DNA of 64,000 bases from Flaccisagitta enflata (taxonomy: Eukaryota; Chaetognatha; Sagittoidea; Aphragmophora). Below are positions 1-64,000 of the stretch, one piece after another; positions within the stretch are counted from its first letter, which is position 1, and every line of letters starts with the position of its first letter. The stretch lies in the NCBI GenBank assembly GCA_965153355.1, contig OZ231126.1, forward strand, positions 39,866,001 to 39,930,000, given 5' to 3'. The position numbers were made by a program, and so were the translations under genes. Under the pieces are notes generated by a model. That model was not told the DNA's origin. It worked only from the letters and a program-made list of their open reading frames with translations, and did no database searches.

Positions 1-844
1 TTTTTTGTAAAATATTTTTTCGCAAATTTTTTTTTGCTGATTTGTTTTGCTTAATTTTTTTTCTTAATTTTTTTTTCTTTAATTTTTATTCGCAAAATTG
101 TTTTTCACTAAATTTTTTTTTGCTCCAGTTCTTTTTGCTAAATCTTTTTTTTCTAAATTTTGTTTCACTAAATTTTTTTTCAGTAATTTTTTTTTTAAAT
201 TCTTTTTTCACTAAATTTGTTTGCTGATTTTTTATCTCATTTTTAAAAAACTTTCTTTAGATTTTTAGTGAAAAAAAGGTATATTTTATAATACTACAAA
301 ACATTTTGCTAACATTATTTTTCATAACTCATCACTATGTCCTCTTAGATCAATTGATATCCATTCCTGGATTTTTTTTTCCCTGAAGCAATGTTTTCCA
401 AATTTACAATATAATATAGAGTTAAGCTTGTCAAATTTTTACAACAGCCTGCTCTTTTTTTTTGCCTTAAAATTTTATTGATTTTTACCATTTTCCTCTT
501 GATCAATAACTAAAAATATATCAAAATATTTAAAATTTGCTAGTAGTTGGCACTATCTAAAAAAATTTCATTTAGTATCTAAATTAGAAGCTATCATCTA
601 AATCAAATTTTTACTATCTAAGGAACACTTGTTACTATCTAGATCTAGCTACTAACTATCCAACTTGGGACCATTGATCTGACACACTAAGTTGCTCGGT
701 TTTGGGCCTCGTGAGTTTGTATGAAAGCATAGCTCATAGGCCGTTTTGGGGCCGCTGCTCAAAAATTATCTAAGACGGTGATTTTCTCCACTTTTCAACT
801 AGAGCATAACCAACAGACCGACAAACGGACCGACAAAGCCTATA
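1..844. repeat. T-rich low-complexity DNA, no gene
   Basis: Positions 1-240 are degenerate tandem units of roughly 20 bp built on 'actaaattttttttgct'. The open frame across them is only translated T-runs. Positions 241-690 are AT-rich with no coding signal. Positions about 695-845 look like a decayed copy of the box/hairpin element family (CCGACAAACGGACCGACAAAGCC near 815-840), cut off where the LINE fragment begins. Confidence 0.6.
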
Positions 845-1040
845 AACCGTGATGAGCGTCGTCAATTGCGAGTTGCATACAATTCCTTGTTCCGCAAGAT
901 ATTCAACTATCGTTGGTCAGAAAGCGTGTCAGCTCTGCGAGCCATTTTAGAGCGGCCAACTTGGGAGCAACTTGCTGAAAAAGACGCTCAAGTTTTCTGA
1001 ATCGCATTCTTAAGGCCAGTCCAACAACGCTGTCTCACCA
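845..1040 (+). pseudogene. LINE (non-LTR retrotransposon) 3' ORF fragment
   Basis: The frame ending at the TGA at 998-1000 reads ...RRQLRVAYNSLFRKIF... then WSESVSALRAILERPTWEQL. This resembles the extreme C-terminus of reverse-transcriptase polyproteins of CR1/Rex-like LINEs. After the stop, the +1 frame continues the expected ending (FLNRILKASP), so a frameshift appears to have broken the ORF near 995. No upstream RT core is present, so this is a 5'-truncated dead copy. The family assignment comes from pattern memory. Confidence 0.55.
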
Positions 1041-1100
1041 ATATGATTTTCTGATGTCAATTTTCGGGATTTGCATTGAATTTCCTCCTTATCCGGTTTA

Positions 1101-1607
1101 CACTCTTTTTTTTTTTTATAAGAACATCATTTTTTTTTCGAAGGCTTGATATACTTATTTTCAAGACTAAATAAAACCTTTAATGTTCTTAGAGCGTTCT
1201 TAATTTTGAATACGATATAAACTATAAGAAACCTTATAATATACTAATTCTTAATTAAAGTAAATATATTTCAATTAAATACTGTTAAAATAAATGCTAA
1301 TCATTAAAATTTAGAGATATTTTCATGATCTTTATTTAAAAATCATAAGATATCATATCAATTATACTAAAATTCAAATGTTTTTCTAATGTTAGAGATA
1401 TTTTCATGATCTTTATTTAAAAATCATAAGATATCATATCAATTATACTAAAATTCAAATGTTTTTCTAATGTTTGAGATATTTTCATGATCTTTATTTA
1501 AAAATCATAAGATATCATTCAATTATACTAAAATTCAAATGTTCTTAATTTTTGAGCTTTTTCATGCCTTTATTTATAAACTAGGTTCTTATAAAAAAAA
1601 AAGAGTG
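1101..1607. mobile_element. MITE-like element with TIRs and TA target duplication
   Basis: Terminal inverted repeats of about 25 bp (CACTCTTTTTTTTTTT then ATAAGAAC) lie at 1101-1125 and 1585-1607. TA dinucleotides flank both sides (1099-1100 and 1608-1609), the usual target duplication of Tc1/mariner elements. The interior carries an ~81-bp tandem repeat and no ORF, so the element is non-autonomous. Confidence 0.65.
1311..1550. repeat. ~81-bp tandem repeat, three units
   Basis: Three nearly identical units starting 'agagatattttcatgatc' at about 1313, 1394 and 1475. The third carries small deletions. The array is inside the TIR element above. Confidence 0.85.
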
Positions 1608-1658
1608 TACATCCTAGTCCAACCTCATACAAACGTTTAGTGGAGCGTCGACCACTAT

Positions 1659-1816
1659 AACAAGGCCGGATACACGGCTACCAGTTGCGGACAAGTGGGC
1701 AGGGGCGGAAATGCGCGTTTTCCCACTGATCGACTCGATCATTACGGACCAACGGACGGACCAACGGACGGACCAACGGACAAAGCCTCTTATAGATGCG
1801 CGTCCGCAACTTAAAA
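1659..1816 (+). mobile_element. Box/hairpin element (GTTGCGGAC subtype)
   Basis: Starts AACAAGGCCGGATACACGGC, then the box AGTTGCGGAC, then GTGGGCAGGGGCGG. A short CCAACGGA array precedes the end at ...GTCCGCAACT plus A-run. The terminal GTCCGCAACT is the exact reverse complement of the internal box. No ORF. Confidence 0.7.
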
Positions 1817-1873
1817 CGCAGTACATTTATTTTTTCTCTCTCTTTTTTTGTCTTATCTAGAAACCGCTAGTTT

Positions 1874-2175
1874 TGTTAGATGCGTCCTCGCATCTCTATA
1901 AGAGGGTCTGTCCGTCCGTCCGTCCGTCCGTCCGTCCGTCCGTCGGTCGGTCCGTCGGTCCGTCCGTCCGTCCGTTACGCTTGTGCAAAAACCGCGTTTC
2001 TCGGCTGTTTTTGGCCACGGTGAGATTCTACACTGAAACAAATGATCAACCAACATGTTTTGAGAGCCTCCTCTACTACTCAGTTGTTCGTCCATCTGTC
2101 TCTCCATATATGTCACATGATCAATACACGCAGAGACACAGTCCGGACGCATCTTTGCCCGGTCGGGCTTGTTCT
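1874..2175 (-). mobile_element. Box/hairpin element (AGATGCGTCC subtype)
   Basis: Read on the - strand it begins AACAAGCCCGACCGGGC, has the box AGATGCGTCC, and ends in a hairpin with stem AGATGCG/CGCATCT and 3' arm GGACGCATCT. The arm is exactly complementary to the box. The interior carries a (GGAC)n array at about 1909-1977. Confidence 0.65.
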
Positions 2176-3038
2176 CTGTTACTCATTGATGTTGTCCTCT
2201 TGATTCGTTACTCAATTGTACCGCTACACTTAATGTGTGAATGAATGAATGATTAAATGACTGAGTGAATGAAGGATGGGTTGATCAAATCTTTAATAAA
2301 AAGTAAACAATTCAAGAACCGCCAGGAGATTCATGTCTATGAAAGAGAAAAATCCACTAGACGAATGAATGAATGAATGAATGAATGAATGAATGAATGA
2401 ATGAATGAAAGAATGAATGATTATATGAATGAGTGAATGAATGAATGCACAAATTGCCAAAACTGTTAATTATCGAAGGAATGCAAGTAGCCAAGTAACG
2501 TGAAAATTTGAGTAATCATAACAAGAATCAGAGTTATGACATGTTGAAAGATATGCTGAAAATAGCTATTTAAGCATGTTCTAAAGATATATTTAGATTA
2601 TATATTCAAAAATATTGAAAAAAATATTCATTTATATACAAATTATTTGTTTTTGACAGATCTTGAATATTTTCAAATATTTTTTTATTGAATTAATACA
2701 AAAAAAATCATGAAAATATACGAAAATCGAATAGTACACTTCAAATATAGAAATATTAATATCTAGCTAATAAAGATAGATTTTGCATCAATTTTTTTTA
2801 TTTTGCTATCAAAAAATAATATATTTTGCAAAAATCATGAAAAAATTTGTCATATCAAATATTCATTCTATAGCCATAATGAATGCCAATTTCCACGCGA
2901 TCTTGCTCCGTGTCATACAAAGCTAGATGCGCAGCTTTACCAGTCGAGCGTTGGTTGGTTGGAGCACTGATGGGGATGGTTTCAAAGGCAGGGGCGACGG
3001 TCACAAGGTCACTCTCACCCCCCCTCCCCCCCCTTTAA
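2176..3038. other. AT-rich DNA with (ATGA)n microsatellite, no gene
   Basis: Contains an imperfect (ATGA)n tract at about 2233-2275 and a cleaner one at 2363-2446, followed by AT-rich sequence. I see no coding potential. Confidence 0.6.
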
Positions 3039-3054
3039 AAAAGTTGCGTTGCAG

Positions 3055-3991
<937 letters not shown>

Positions 3992-5300
3992 TATTTCAGT
4001 ATTTTTCGTATTGATCGTCGGGTTTGTTTCTTTACATATCAAATGTTCGTGGCTAGCGTTGTTTTGTACCGTTTCACTGAGCTCGACCAATCAGTCACCC
4101 TGTCATCCCCCCCCCCTTCCCCGCCTCTCTTTTCAGGGCATTGTTAACTTCTTACGATGTTTCCCTTTGTCAATTTTAATCAAATTTAAAACTTTTTAAC
4201 CTAAAATTTCTCTTAATGAAATTTATAATATCTGAAATGATATTTGAAATCGATGCAATATTTTGAAATGATTTGTGAATATGATGATCAATGTTTTAAT
4301 TTAAAACTTTTTAATAAGTTTCATGCTAAAAGGGCTACTAATACAGGCTGTTAATGGAAAGATAAGTTGAATGATAAATATGTCTTTACGTTTAGTCACG
4401 GACAAGCGACTCTATGAGTGGCTTTGTCCGCCCGTCCGTTGTTCCGTCGGTCCACGGTGAGCCTCCAAAGTGTACATACATACATTTCCGCCCCTGCCCA
4501 CCCGTCCTCTACCGGCATCAGCAGTGTATCTGGCCTTGTTTGTACGGAAGTTAGCTCAAGTTGTCTCTAAATATTTGTTGATCATCAATTGGAAGTCATG
4601 AGAGCTCAAGGACAAGTCAAGGACAAGTCAAGGACAACATAAGAACAATTTAGACTAATAAAGGATTGTATCCAAGTATTTTGGAGTCAATTGAGGATGA
4701 AAAGGAGGCATTCAATGGGCATTTGGGTGAATAGTGTCAACGGATTTTGTCAAAGGATTTTGTCAAAATATCCATCATGTCAAACTGATATGCAGATGGC
4801 ACTTATCGGCTTTCTGCAATAAGAATTTTTTTGCGCGCATTTTTCCGGCCTGCCCCATAGTATTGGGGACCACCATGCAAAGTCTGTAGTCATGGTGTTT
4901 TCATGAGGCTTCTTCCGATGTCTTTCGAGGTGTGTGTAATTATGCATACTTACTAGCATACAATATAGGTTGTTCTTTCTATCAGCGTGCATAAGTGAGA
5001 TATCATAACTGTACCTAATGGCTGATATTTAACCGCGTGCAGGTGACTCCGATTACTCTGCTTGTGCAATGATTCCTTCCTTTTCTTTCTCATTCAGAAA
5101 TCTAAAAACATATTATTATGCAATCAAAATGCATAAAAGGAACGGTATACCCATGAAAAGATATTCCAATCGCTAAACAGGGAGCGCTCTCACTGTCAAC
5201 CTCACAGCCATCCCCCAATAATCCCTTCCGCCATCGTAAGAACAACCCTCAAAGAAATTTCCCATATTGCATACATCAAACCCCCCCCCCCACCCCATCC
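3992..5300. other. Intergenic, one box/hairpin copy, no gene
   Basis: A decayed box/hairpin copy on the - strand lies at about 4393-4545 (GGACAAGCGACTC ... CCCCTGCCCACCCGTCC ... CTGGCCTTGTTT). A short repeat 'aaggacaagtc' lies near 4609-4636. I see no coding region in the rest. Confidence 0.55.
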
Positions 5301-5304
5301 AACC

Positions 5305-5693
5305 TCACACAAGCGGCCTCATCGAAACCCCCTCAAATACATAAGTAAACAAATACAAGAAGAAGGAGCGTGAAAGACTGATTGTTGTTATGCGAGTGCA
5401 GGTGGCGCCGCGACGACGACGACTGCGTAAGTTCGTAAACAAACCCACACTAAAAACCACAGGGAAACAAATACACCTTCCACCAAGTTGAAGCGTGCTT
5501 TCCTTTTCTTTTGTTTCCCCCTTTCTTCCACAATTTCTTTTGTAAGAATCTCTGTTGGAATATTTGGTTCCATCTAGATAACTTTTCATTTGAATAAGCC
5601 CTCCACAAATTAACATACTTGCATCATCGCTCTTAACTAAATGGCTTCCTGCATCAACGCCCCTGCCTACAAACAAGTTCCTATGGAATGCTC
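5305..5693 (-). CDS. Unassigned ORF, weak candidate for a terminal hydrolase exon
   Basis: On the - strand a frame opens after an AG at 5694-5695 and runs about 129 codons to a stop at 5305. A second frame nearby (5388-5573) encodes a basic stretch KQKKRKAR followed by a hydrophobic run (VEGVFVSLWFLVWVC) that could be a membrane segment. The first frame would accept the phase-2 exit of the hydrolase exon at 8580-8756, so it might be the missing 3' exon. No family motif supports this, and chance phase agreement is one in three. Confidence 0.2.
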
Positions 5694-5699
5694 TGTAGA

Positions 5700-6322
<623 letters not shown>

Positions 6323-6325
6323 TAG

Positions 6326-6511
6326 TTGCGGACACGCAACTCTATAAGAGGTTTTGTCCATCTGTCCATCCGTCAGTCCATACGTCGGTCTGTCGGTCCG
6401 TCGGTCCGTCGATCCGTTGGTCCGTAATGATTGAGTTGAAAAGTGGGAAAACGCGCATTTCCGCTCCTGCCCACCCGTCCGCAACTGGTGGGCGTGTATC
6501 CGGCCTTGTTT
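6326..6511 (-). mobile_element. Box/hairpin element (GTTGCGGAC subtype)
   Basis: Read on the - strand it runs from AACAAGGCCGGATACACGCC through box AGTTGCGGAC, GTGGGCAGGAGCGG and a CGGAC array to the terminal hairpin GTTGCGTGTCCGCAAC and A-run. The box and the 3' hairpin arm are exactly complementary. A second fragment (GGCGGACACGCAACTCC) lies near 6632. Confidence 0.75.
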
Positions 6512-6888
6512 TCTTCCTTTCGTTATTCATAAAAAAAGCAACAAAGCAGGTCACAACAATATTTGCCAACCACGTTTTGATTTGTGATTCTGGCGCGTTC
6601 AATCTCAGAAATAAAGCGTGCCCATTTTTTTGGCGGACACGCAACTCCATAGGTCGGGGTGCAAACAAAGACAAAATTTGATTTTCATTTACATTAAACT
6701 GATATACATAGTTATCCTAGTAGATTATGAATTTTGTAATAAAATAATTTATATTCTTGATTTCTTTAGAAATATAGAAATATGATCACAATATAAAAAG
6801 TTTTTTTTGCATATTCATGAAGACCAAAGTTATTCTATAAAACATGAAAATTTCTCCTAAAAATGAGAGGAAAAGTTCAGAAAGTTGT

Positions 6889-7492
6889 TAAGTACTATCT
6901 TAGAAAAAAAATCTTCCGCCCTGTAATAAAAATGTATTTAATGTTATCAAAATAGATATAAAGCAGTTACAAAACCATGAATAATTAGTGTGAGCTCTTT
7001 TTGGCTGAATCAGGGCCGCCATTTATTGGGAAAACAATTTGTAGAGCCTCTTGTTGTATACTGGAGTGAGAGGTCTTCAGATCTTTTTCATATCTTTTTT
7101 TGATCTCCTCTCCCGCTGCATTTACACTCATAGCTACCAAAAAGCTTATCAAATTATAAAAAAATTGGTGACAGAAATGAAGCCCTTCAAATTTGCAAGC
7201 TGTTCACGCAAACCGCATCTGTCTAGCTCAATGCGTTTAGAAGGAATTTAAAAAACAGTGAGAAGATCTCATTTAAATTTTGTAAAGAAATGGCAGAAGC
7301 GAAATTAAAGTATATCAATCAAAGTCAAATAACTTTTAATTGCATAGAGCAAAAGGGATGAGGTTTGCGTAAATCTCTTGCGAATTTGAAGGGCTTTATT
7401 TATCTCACAAATTTTTTTATGATTGGTTGATTCTAACCAGAGATGTACATACAAACATGTCGGAAGATTTTTTTTTCTAAGATGGTACAATT
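6889..7492. mobile_element. Foldback / TIR element
   Basis: Inverted ends GTACTATCTTAGAAAAAAAA (6892-6911) and the complementary end near 7460-7488. An inner inverted pair (7140-7222 against 7348-7424) includes 'aaatttgcaagctgttcacg'-like sequence. TA flanks are consistent with a mariner-type MITE. No transposase ORF. Confidence 0.55.
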
Positions 7493-8160
7493 ATAATTCT
7501 GCTTCTAAATGAAAAAAATTGCATTTCTAAACACATGGCCTGCATCTTATGAGTCTTTAGGAAGACACCATGTTTTTGAAAATGCCAATTTTTGAATCTC
7601 TTTGCAAAGTTATAATTTTACCCAAAAAATGTCAGATTGTAAAAAGAAATTTTGCTTAAAAACTCTTTTTTTTTTCTGTCCTTTATCCTGACATTTCATG
7701 GTTATTTTGGGCACAAACATAGTTTTTAAAGCAAAAATATTTTTAACAAAAACTAATTATTGTTTTTCCTTGATAAAATATACAAATTAACAATATCTAT
7801 AATATTGTTAAAAAACGTGTTGACTGATCAAATTTTCTCTTCGATTGCACCTCGACATAGGAGGCTTTTTCCGTCCGTCGGTCCTTCCTTCTGTCTTACC
7901 GTCGGTCCGTCTGATGGTTTGTAAGAACGAGTCGAAAAGTGGAAAAACGGGTAACGGACGGACACAGACCTACGGACAGAGTCGGACACATACTCTCATA
8001 AAGTTGCTTACCAGCAACAATAAACCCTGTTAGATCCTTCCTACTTAGCCTTTCGGTACCACATCTTCAAAAGTAAGATGACAGGCAATGTATCAACGTT
8101 TGCACGTCTAAAGTCAGTGACTTACACAATGTTTGAATGTCTAAAATCACTAACTTATCT
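7493..8160. other. AT-rich DNA with a partial box/hairpin copy
   Basis: Positions 7845-8035 contain GGTCCGTC-type arrays and GAGTCGAAAAGTGG, typical of box/hairpin elements, but without clear ends. The rest is AT-rich with no coding signal. Confidence 0.45.
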
Positions 8161-8162
8161 TT

Positions 8163-8490
8163 TGTCGCTTACTAAGCGACTCGAAAACAGGTGTGTCCGT
8201 AGGTAGGTAGGTAGGTAGGTAGGTAGGTAGGTAGGTAGGTAGGTAGGTAGGTAGGTAGGTAGGTAGGTAGGTAGGTAGGTAGGTAGGTAAATAGGTATGA
8301 AGTTAGGTCCGAAGGTCTGCTGGTAATGCGAAATTTTGAATGACGCGAAAACGGCCGGGGTAGCGTTTTCTGGGCATTATCACACATTACAGCCCCCGCC
8401 CCATTTTGCCCCAGCCCACCCGCACTACTGCACCTGCCCACCCGCGAGCGACTACTTATTGATTGTTTATCCGGCCTCGTTAATATAAGT
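8163..8490 (-). mobile_element. Box/hairpin element carrying an (AGGT)n array
   Basis: On the - strand it starts GAGGCCGGATAAACAATCAA, has box AGTCGCTCGC and GGTGGGCAG, and ends with hairpin GTCGCTTACTAAGCGAC-like (forward 8165-8182). Its variable interior is an (AGGT)n array at 8192-8290, showing that the tandem interior differs from copy to copy. Confidence 0.65.
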
Positions 8491-8579
8491 ATCTATAATG
8501 TATATGCCCCATCTCTCTAATTCCCTTCTAATATCTGCAACGACCCCTCGTCTCATCTGTTAGACGAAATCAGACTTAC

Positions 8580-62247
<53,668 letters not shown>

Positions 62248-62250
62248 CTG

Positions 62251-62257
<7 letters not shown>

Positions 62258-62312
<55 letters not shown>

Positions 62313-62316
62313 CGAG

Positions 62317-62355
<39 letters not shown>
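62258..62355. repeat. (GA)n with (GC)-variant core, upstream of a hydrolase exon
   Basis: GA repeats with three GAGC units near 62306. On the coding strand it is (CT)n ending ten bases before the acceptor. Confidence 0.95.
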
Positions 62356-62356
<1 letters not shown>

Positions 62357-63306
62357 CAAAAATTATGATAGAAATATGGAACACACACCAAAGCCTATAT
62401 GACCTGATGGCCAAAACACAAATATCTGAACATTTATTGGTCTCATGGGGAGCCACAATATTTTCAATTTTTGAATGGCTTGCTAAGAGACTCTATAAGA
62501 GGGTATGACGGCGTCCCTCCGAAGGCCACATTCGTGTTTCAAAGAAGATCAAAATGGAAATTATGTGTAAATGACAATACAAAAGCGAGTGAATAAAAGT
62601 GATTGAGATGGTTAGACAAAATATTTAAAAGAATAATTTGCATTCATTAAGAAAGAGGACCATGTTTAGCCATTGTTACTAAAAATAAATTATTGAAAAT
62701 TTATATTTTTCTTTAATTCTGATCACTGACAGGGGGATGGTCAAAATTCTAAATTTGCATAAAATATGAAAAAATGAAAAAACAAAAAACATGGTTCTCT
62801 TCCCGAATTGATTACAGAGAGAACTATGTTTTTCAAAATGCAAAATTTGCCTGTGTGTGGCTTTTTTAGAAATTCGACCTCAAAAAATGAAAAAAGTGTA
62901 AATAGAAATTCACTAAAACCGTTATTTTTCTGATTGTTTTTTTTTTTGTAAATCACATAGTTTAAATTACATTTTAGGTACAAATATGATAAAGATTTGT
63001 GCACCAAGTACCTTTGGAGATAATGTGTCTACTAAAATCATTCCAGCTTCTTTAGTGTCCTGATAATGATGCGAAAAGTAAGGTGAAACACTTAATATTC
63101 CTTCAAACATTTGCTGTCGTATGTCCGTGGGAAAGAAGGAACGAAGTTATGAATTATGAAGGAACGTCCGAAATGCGAAATGTTCGATGGCGCTAAATCA
63201 GCTGAAATAGCGCTTTCCGAGCATGACAGCGCCTCCTCACCTACAATACAACCCCTGCCCAGCCGTATGATAGCCCCTGGCTTACTGGCCATGTATCCGG
63301 CCTAGT
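62356..63306. other. AT-rich DNA, nothing recognised
   Basis: No signal-peptide exon for the hydrolase-like gene was found here. 63225-63306 resembles a decayed box/hairpin 5' end (CCCCTGCCCAGCC ... CATGTATCCGGCCTAGTT). Confidence 0.4.
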
Positions 63307-63494
63307 TACTGGTCGCGTGCTACGCGACTCTATAACCCGGCCGGTCCGTGGGTCGGATGGTCTCCGTTAGCTTTTTCGACGTTTTCCGGCGTCTTTTGCA
63401 TTACTGCTCCTGTCCAAATGCTCAAGTTGGCCTTTTTTATCACTGCCCCTGCCCACCTGCACGCAACTTCGGTAGCCGTGTATCCCGCTTTTTT
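63307..63494 (-). mobile_element. Box/hairpin element (GTCGCG subtype)
   Basis: Forward hairpin GTCGCGTGCTACGCGACTC, then TTACTGCTCCTGTCCAAATG, CACTGCCCCTGCCCACCTGC and GGTAGCCGTGTATCCCGC. The box GTTGCGTGC pairs with the arm with one mismatch. Confidence 0.65.
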
Positions 63495-64000
63495 TTTTGT
63501 AAAGGGAATACGATAACCTGTTTTGAGAACTCCGACATGACGTCGTTGATACTAATTGTTTTTGTGAAGATCATATCACGTTCATCGTTCTGTAATGAAT
63601 TTAACTGTCTTTTTTTCGAACTAGCATCCTTTTGGTCAACCAGTAATGTCAAAGCAGGTCAACTACCCCTGTCAAGGTACTTAGCCATTCGTCAGGTCAA
63701 CAAGTCCTGTCAAGGCAGTGAAGGCACTCTACCATCCATCACTGAGCTGATCTTCTGACCACAATGATTGCGAAAAAAAAACGACTTCTGCAATGAGCTG
63801 CCTTCCTTTCAGCTAAGACAGAGGCGTCCTGGAACGGAGGGAGGAATTGCAATGTTCATGTTGGGTAAAAAGACAATTTGAATACATTGTGGAAAGGGCG
63901 TGAGTAAAGAGTGGGCAATGCCTAAAGGGTAGATGGAGCTAGGAAAGTGTGGCGATGGTCTGAGATCAGCGCGAGGACAATATGGGGATGTTGTTAGGAC
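63495..64000. other. Window end, nothing recognised
   Basis: Short GTCAACAAGTCCTGTCAAGG-type repeats at 63650-63720, otherwise no feature. Confidence 0.4.

Noticed and set aside
8174-8290. Short direct-repeat array resembling a CRISPR
   Set aside because: It is an uninterrupted (AGGT)n microsatellite without spacers, in a eukaryotic genome.

Overview
This is eukaryotic, and almost certainly invertebrate metazoan, DNA. It has spliced genes with GT-AG introns, a neuronal-type ionotropic glutamate receptor, a neuroligin/cholinesterase-like protein, LINE fragments, many small inverted-repeat elements, a degenerate TTAGGG-like block, and a very high load of microsatellites, chiefly (GA)n, (AAC)n, (ACAG)n and (TTCA)n. 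I cannot name the phylum. Most long open frames here are only translated microsatellites. I recognise no rRNA, tRNA, CRISPR array or bacterial-type operon.

Two real genes dominate, on opposite strands. On the + strand, 41040-57401, there is a complete-looking 13-exon ionotropic glutamate receptor. Every splice junction keeps phase, and the exons sum to 3687 nt (1228 codons plus stop). It has an N-terminal domain with long asparagine runs, an S1/S2 ligand-binding domain, M1, a pore loop, M3 with [10 protein letters not shown]4 and a short tail. On the - strand, 62247 down to 8580, eleven phase-compatible exons (562 codons) encode nearly all of a carboxylesterase-type alpha/beta-hydrolase domain. 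Its nucleophile serine is replaced by glycine, so it is probably a non-enzymatic, neuroligin-like or cholinesterase-like adhesion protein. The whole glutamate receptor gene lies inside one intron (37158-62081) of this antisense gene. The first exon (start codon, signal peptide) and the last exon (C-terminus) of the hydrolase gene were not found. They may lie outside the window; 5305-5693 is a weak candidate for the last one.

Layout: 1-8.5 kb holds T-rich DNA, a LINE tail, TIR and hairpin elements and a two-exon transposon-derived domain (3055-3991). 8.6-9.5 kb holds the two 3'-most recognised hydrolase exons. 9.5-22 kb is a long intron with microsatellites, a 550-bp foldback and a duplicated segment. 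22-37 kb holds nine hydrolase exons separated by (AAC)n tracts, nested inverted-repeat elements and a LINE remnant. 38-41 kb is microsatellite and minisatellite. 41-57.4 kb is the receptor gene. 57.5-64 kb holds mobile-element copies, microsatellites and the 5'-most hydrolase exon.

Three patterns stand out. First, several exons in both genes have nearby decayed partial copies ('echoes') of the exon edge with its splice site. Second, an abundant short element family has a terminal hairpin whose 3' arm is complementary to an internal 5' box, and the pairing is kept while the sequence changes between copies. Third, microsatellites sit directly at several splice sites, where (CT)n appears to act as the polypyrimidine tract.
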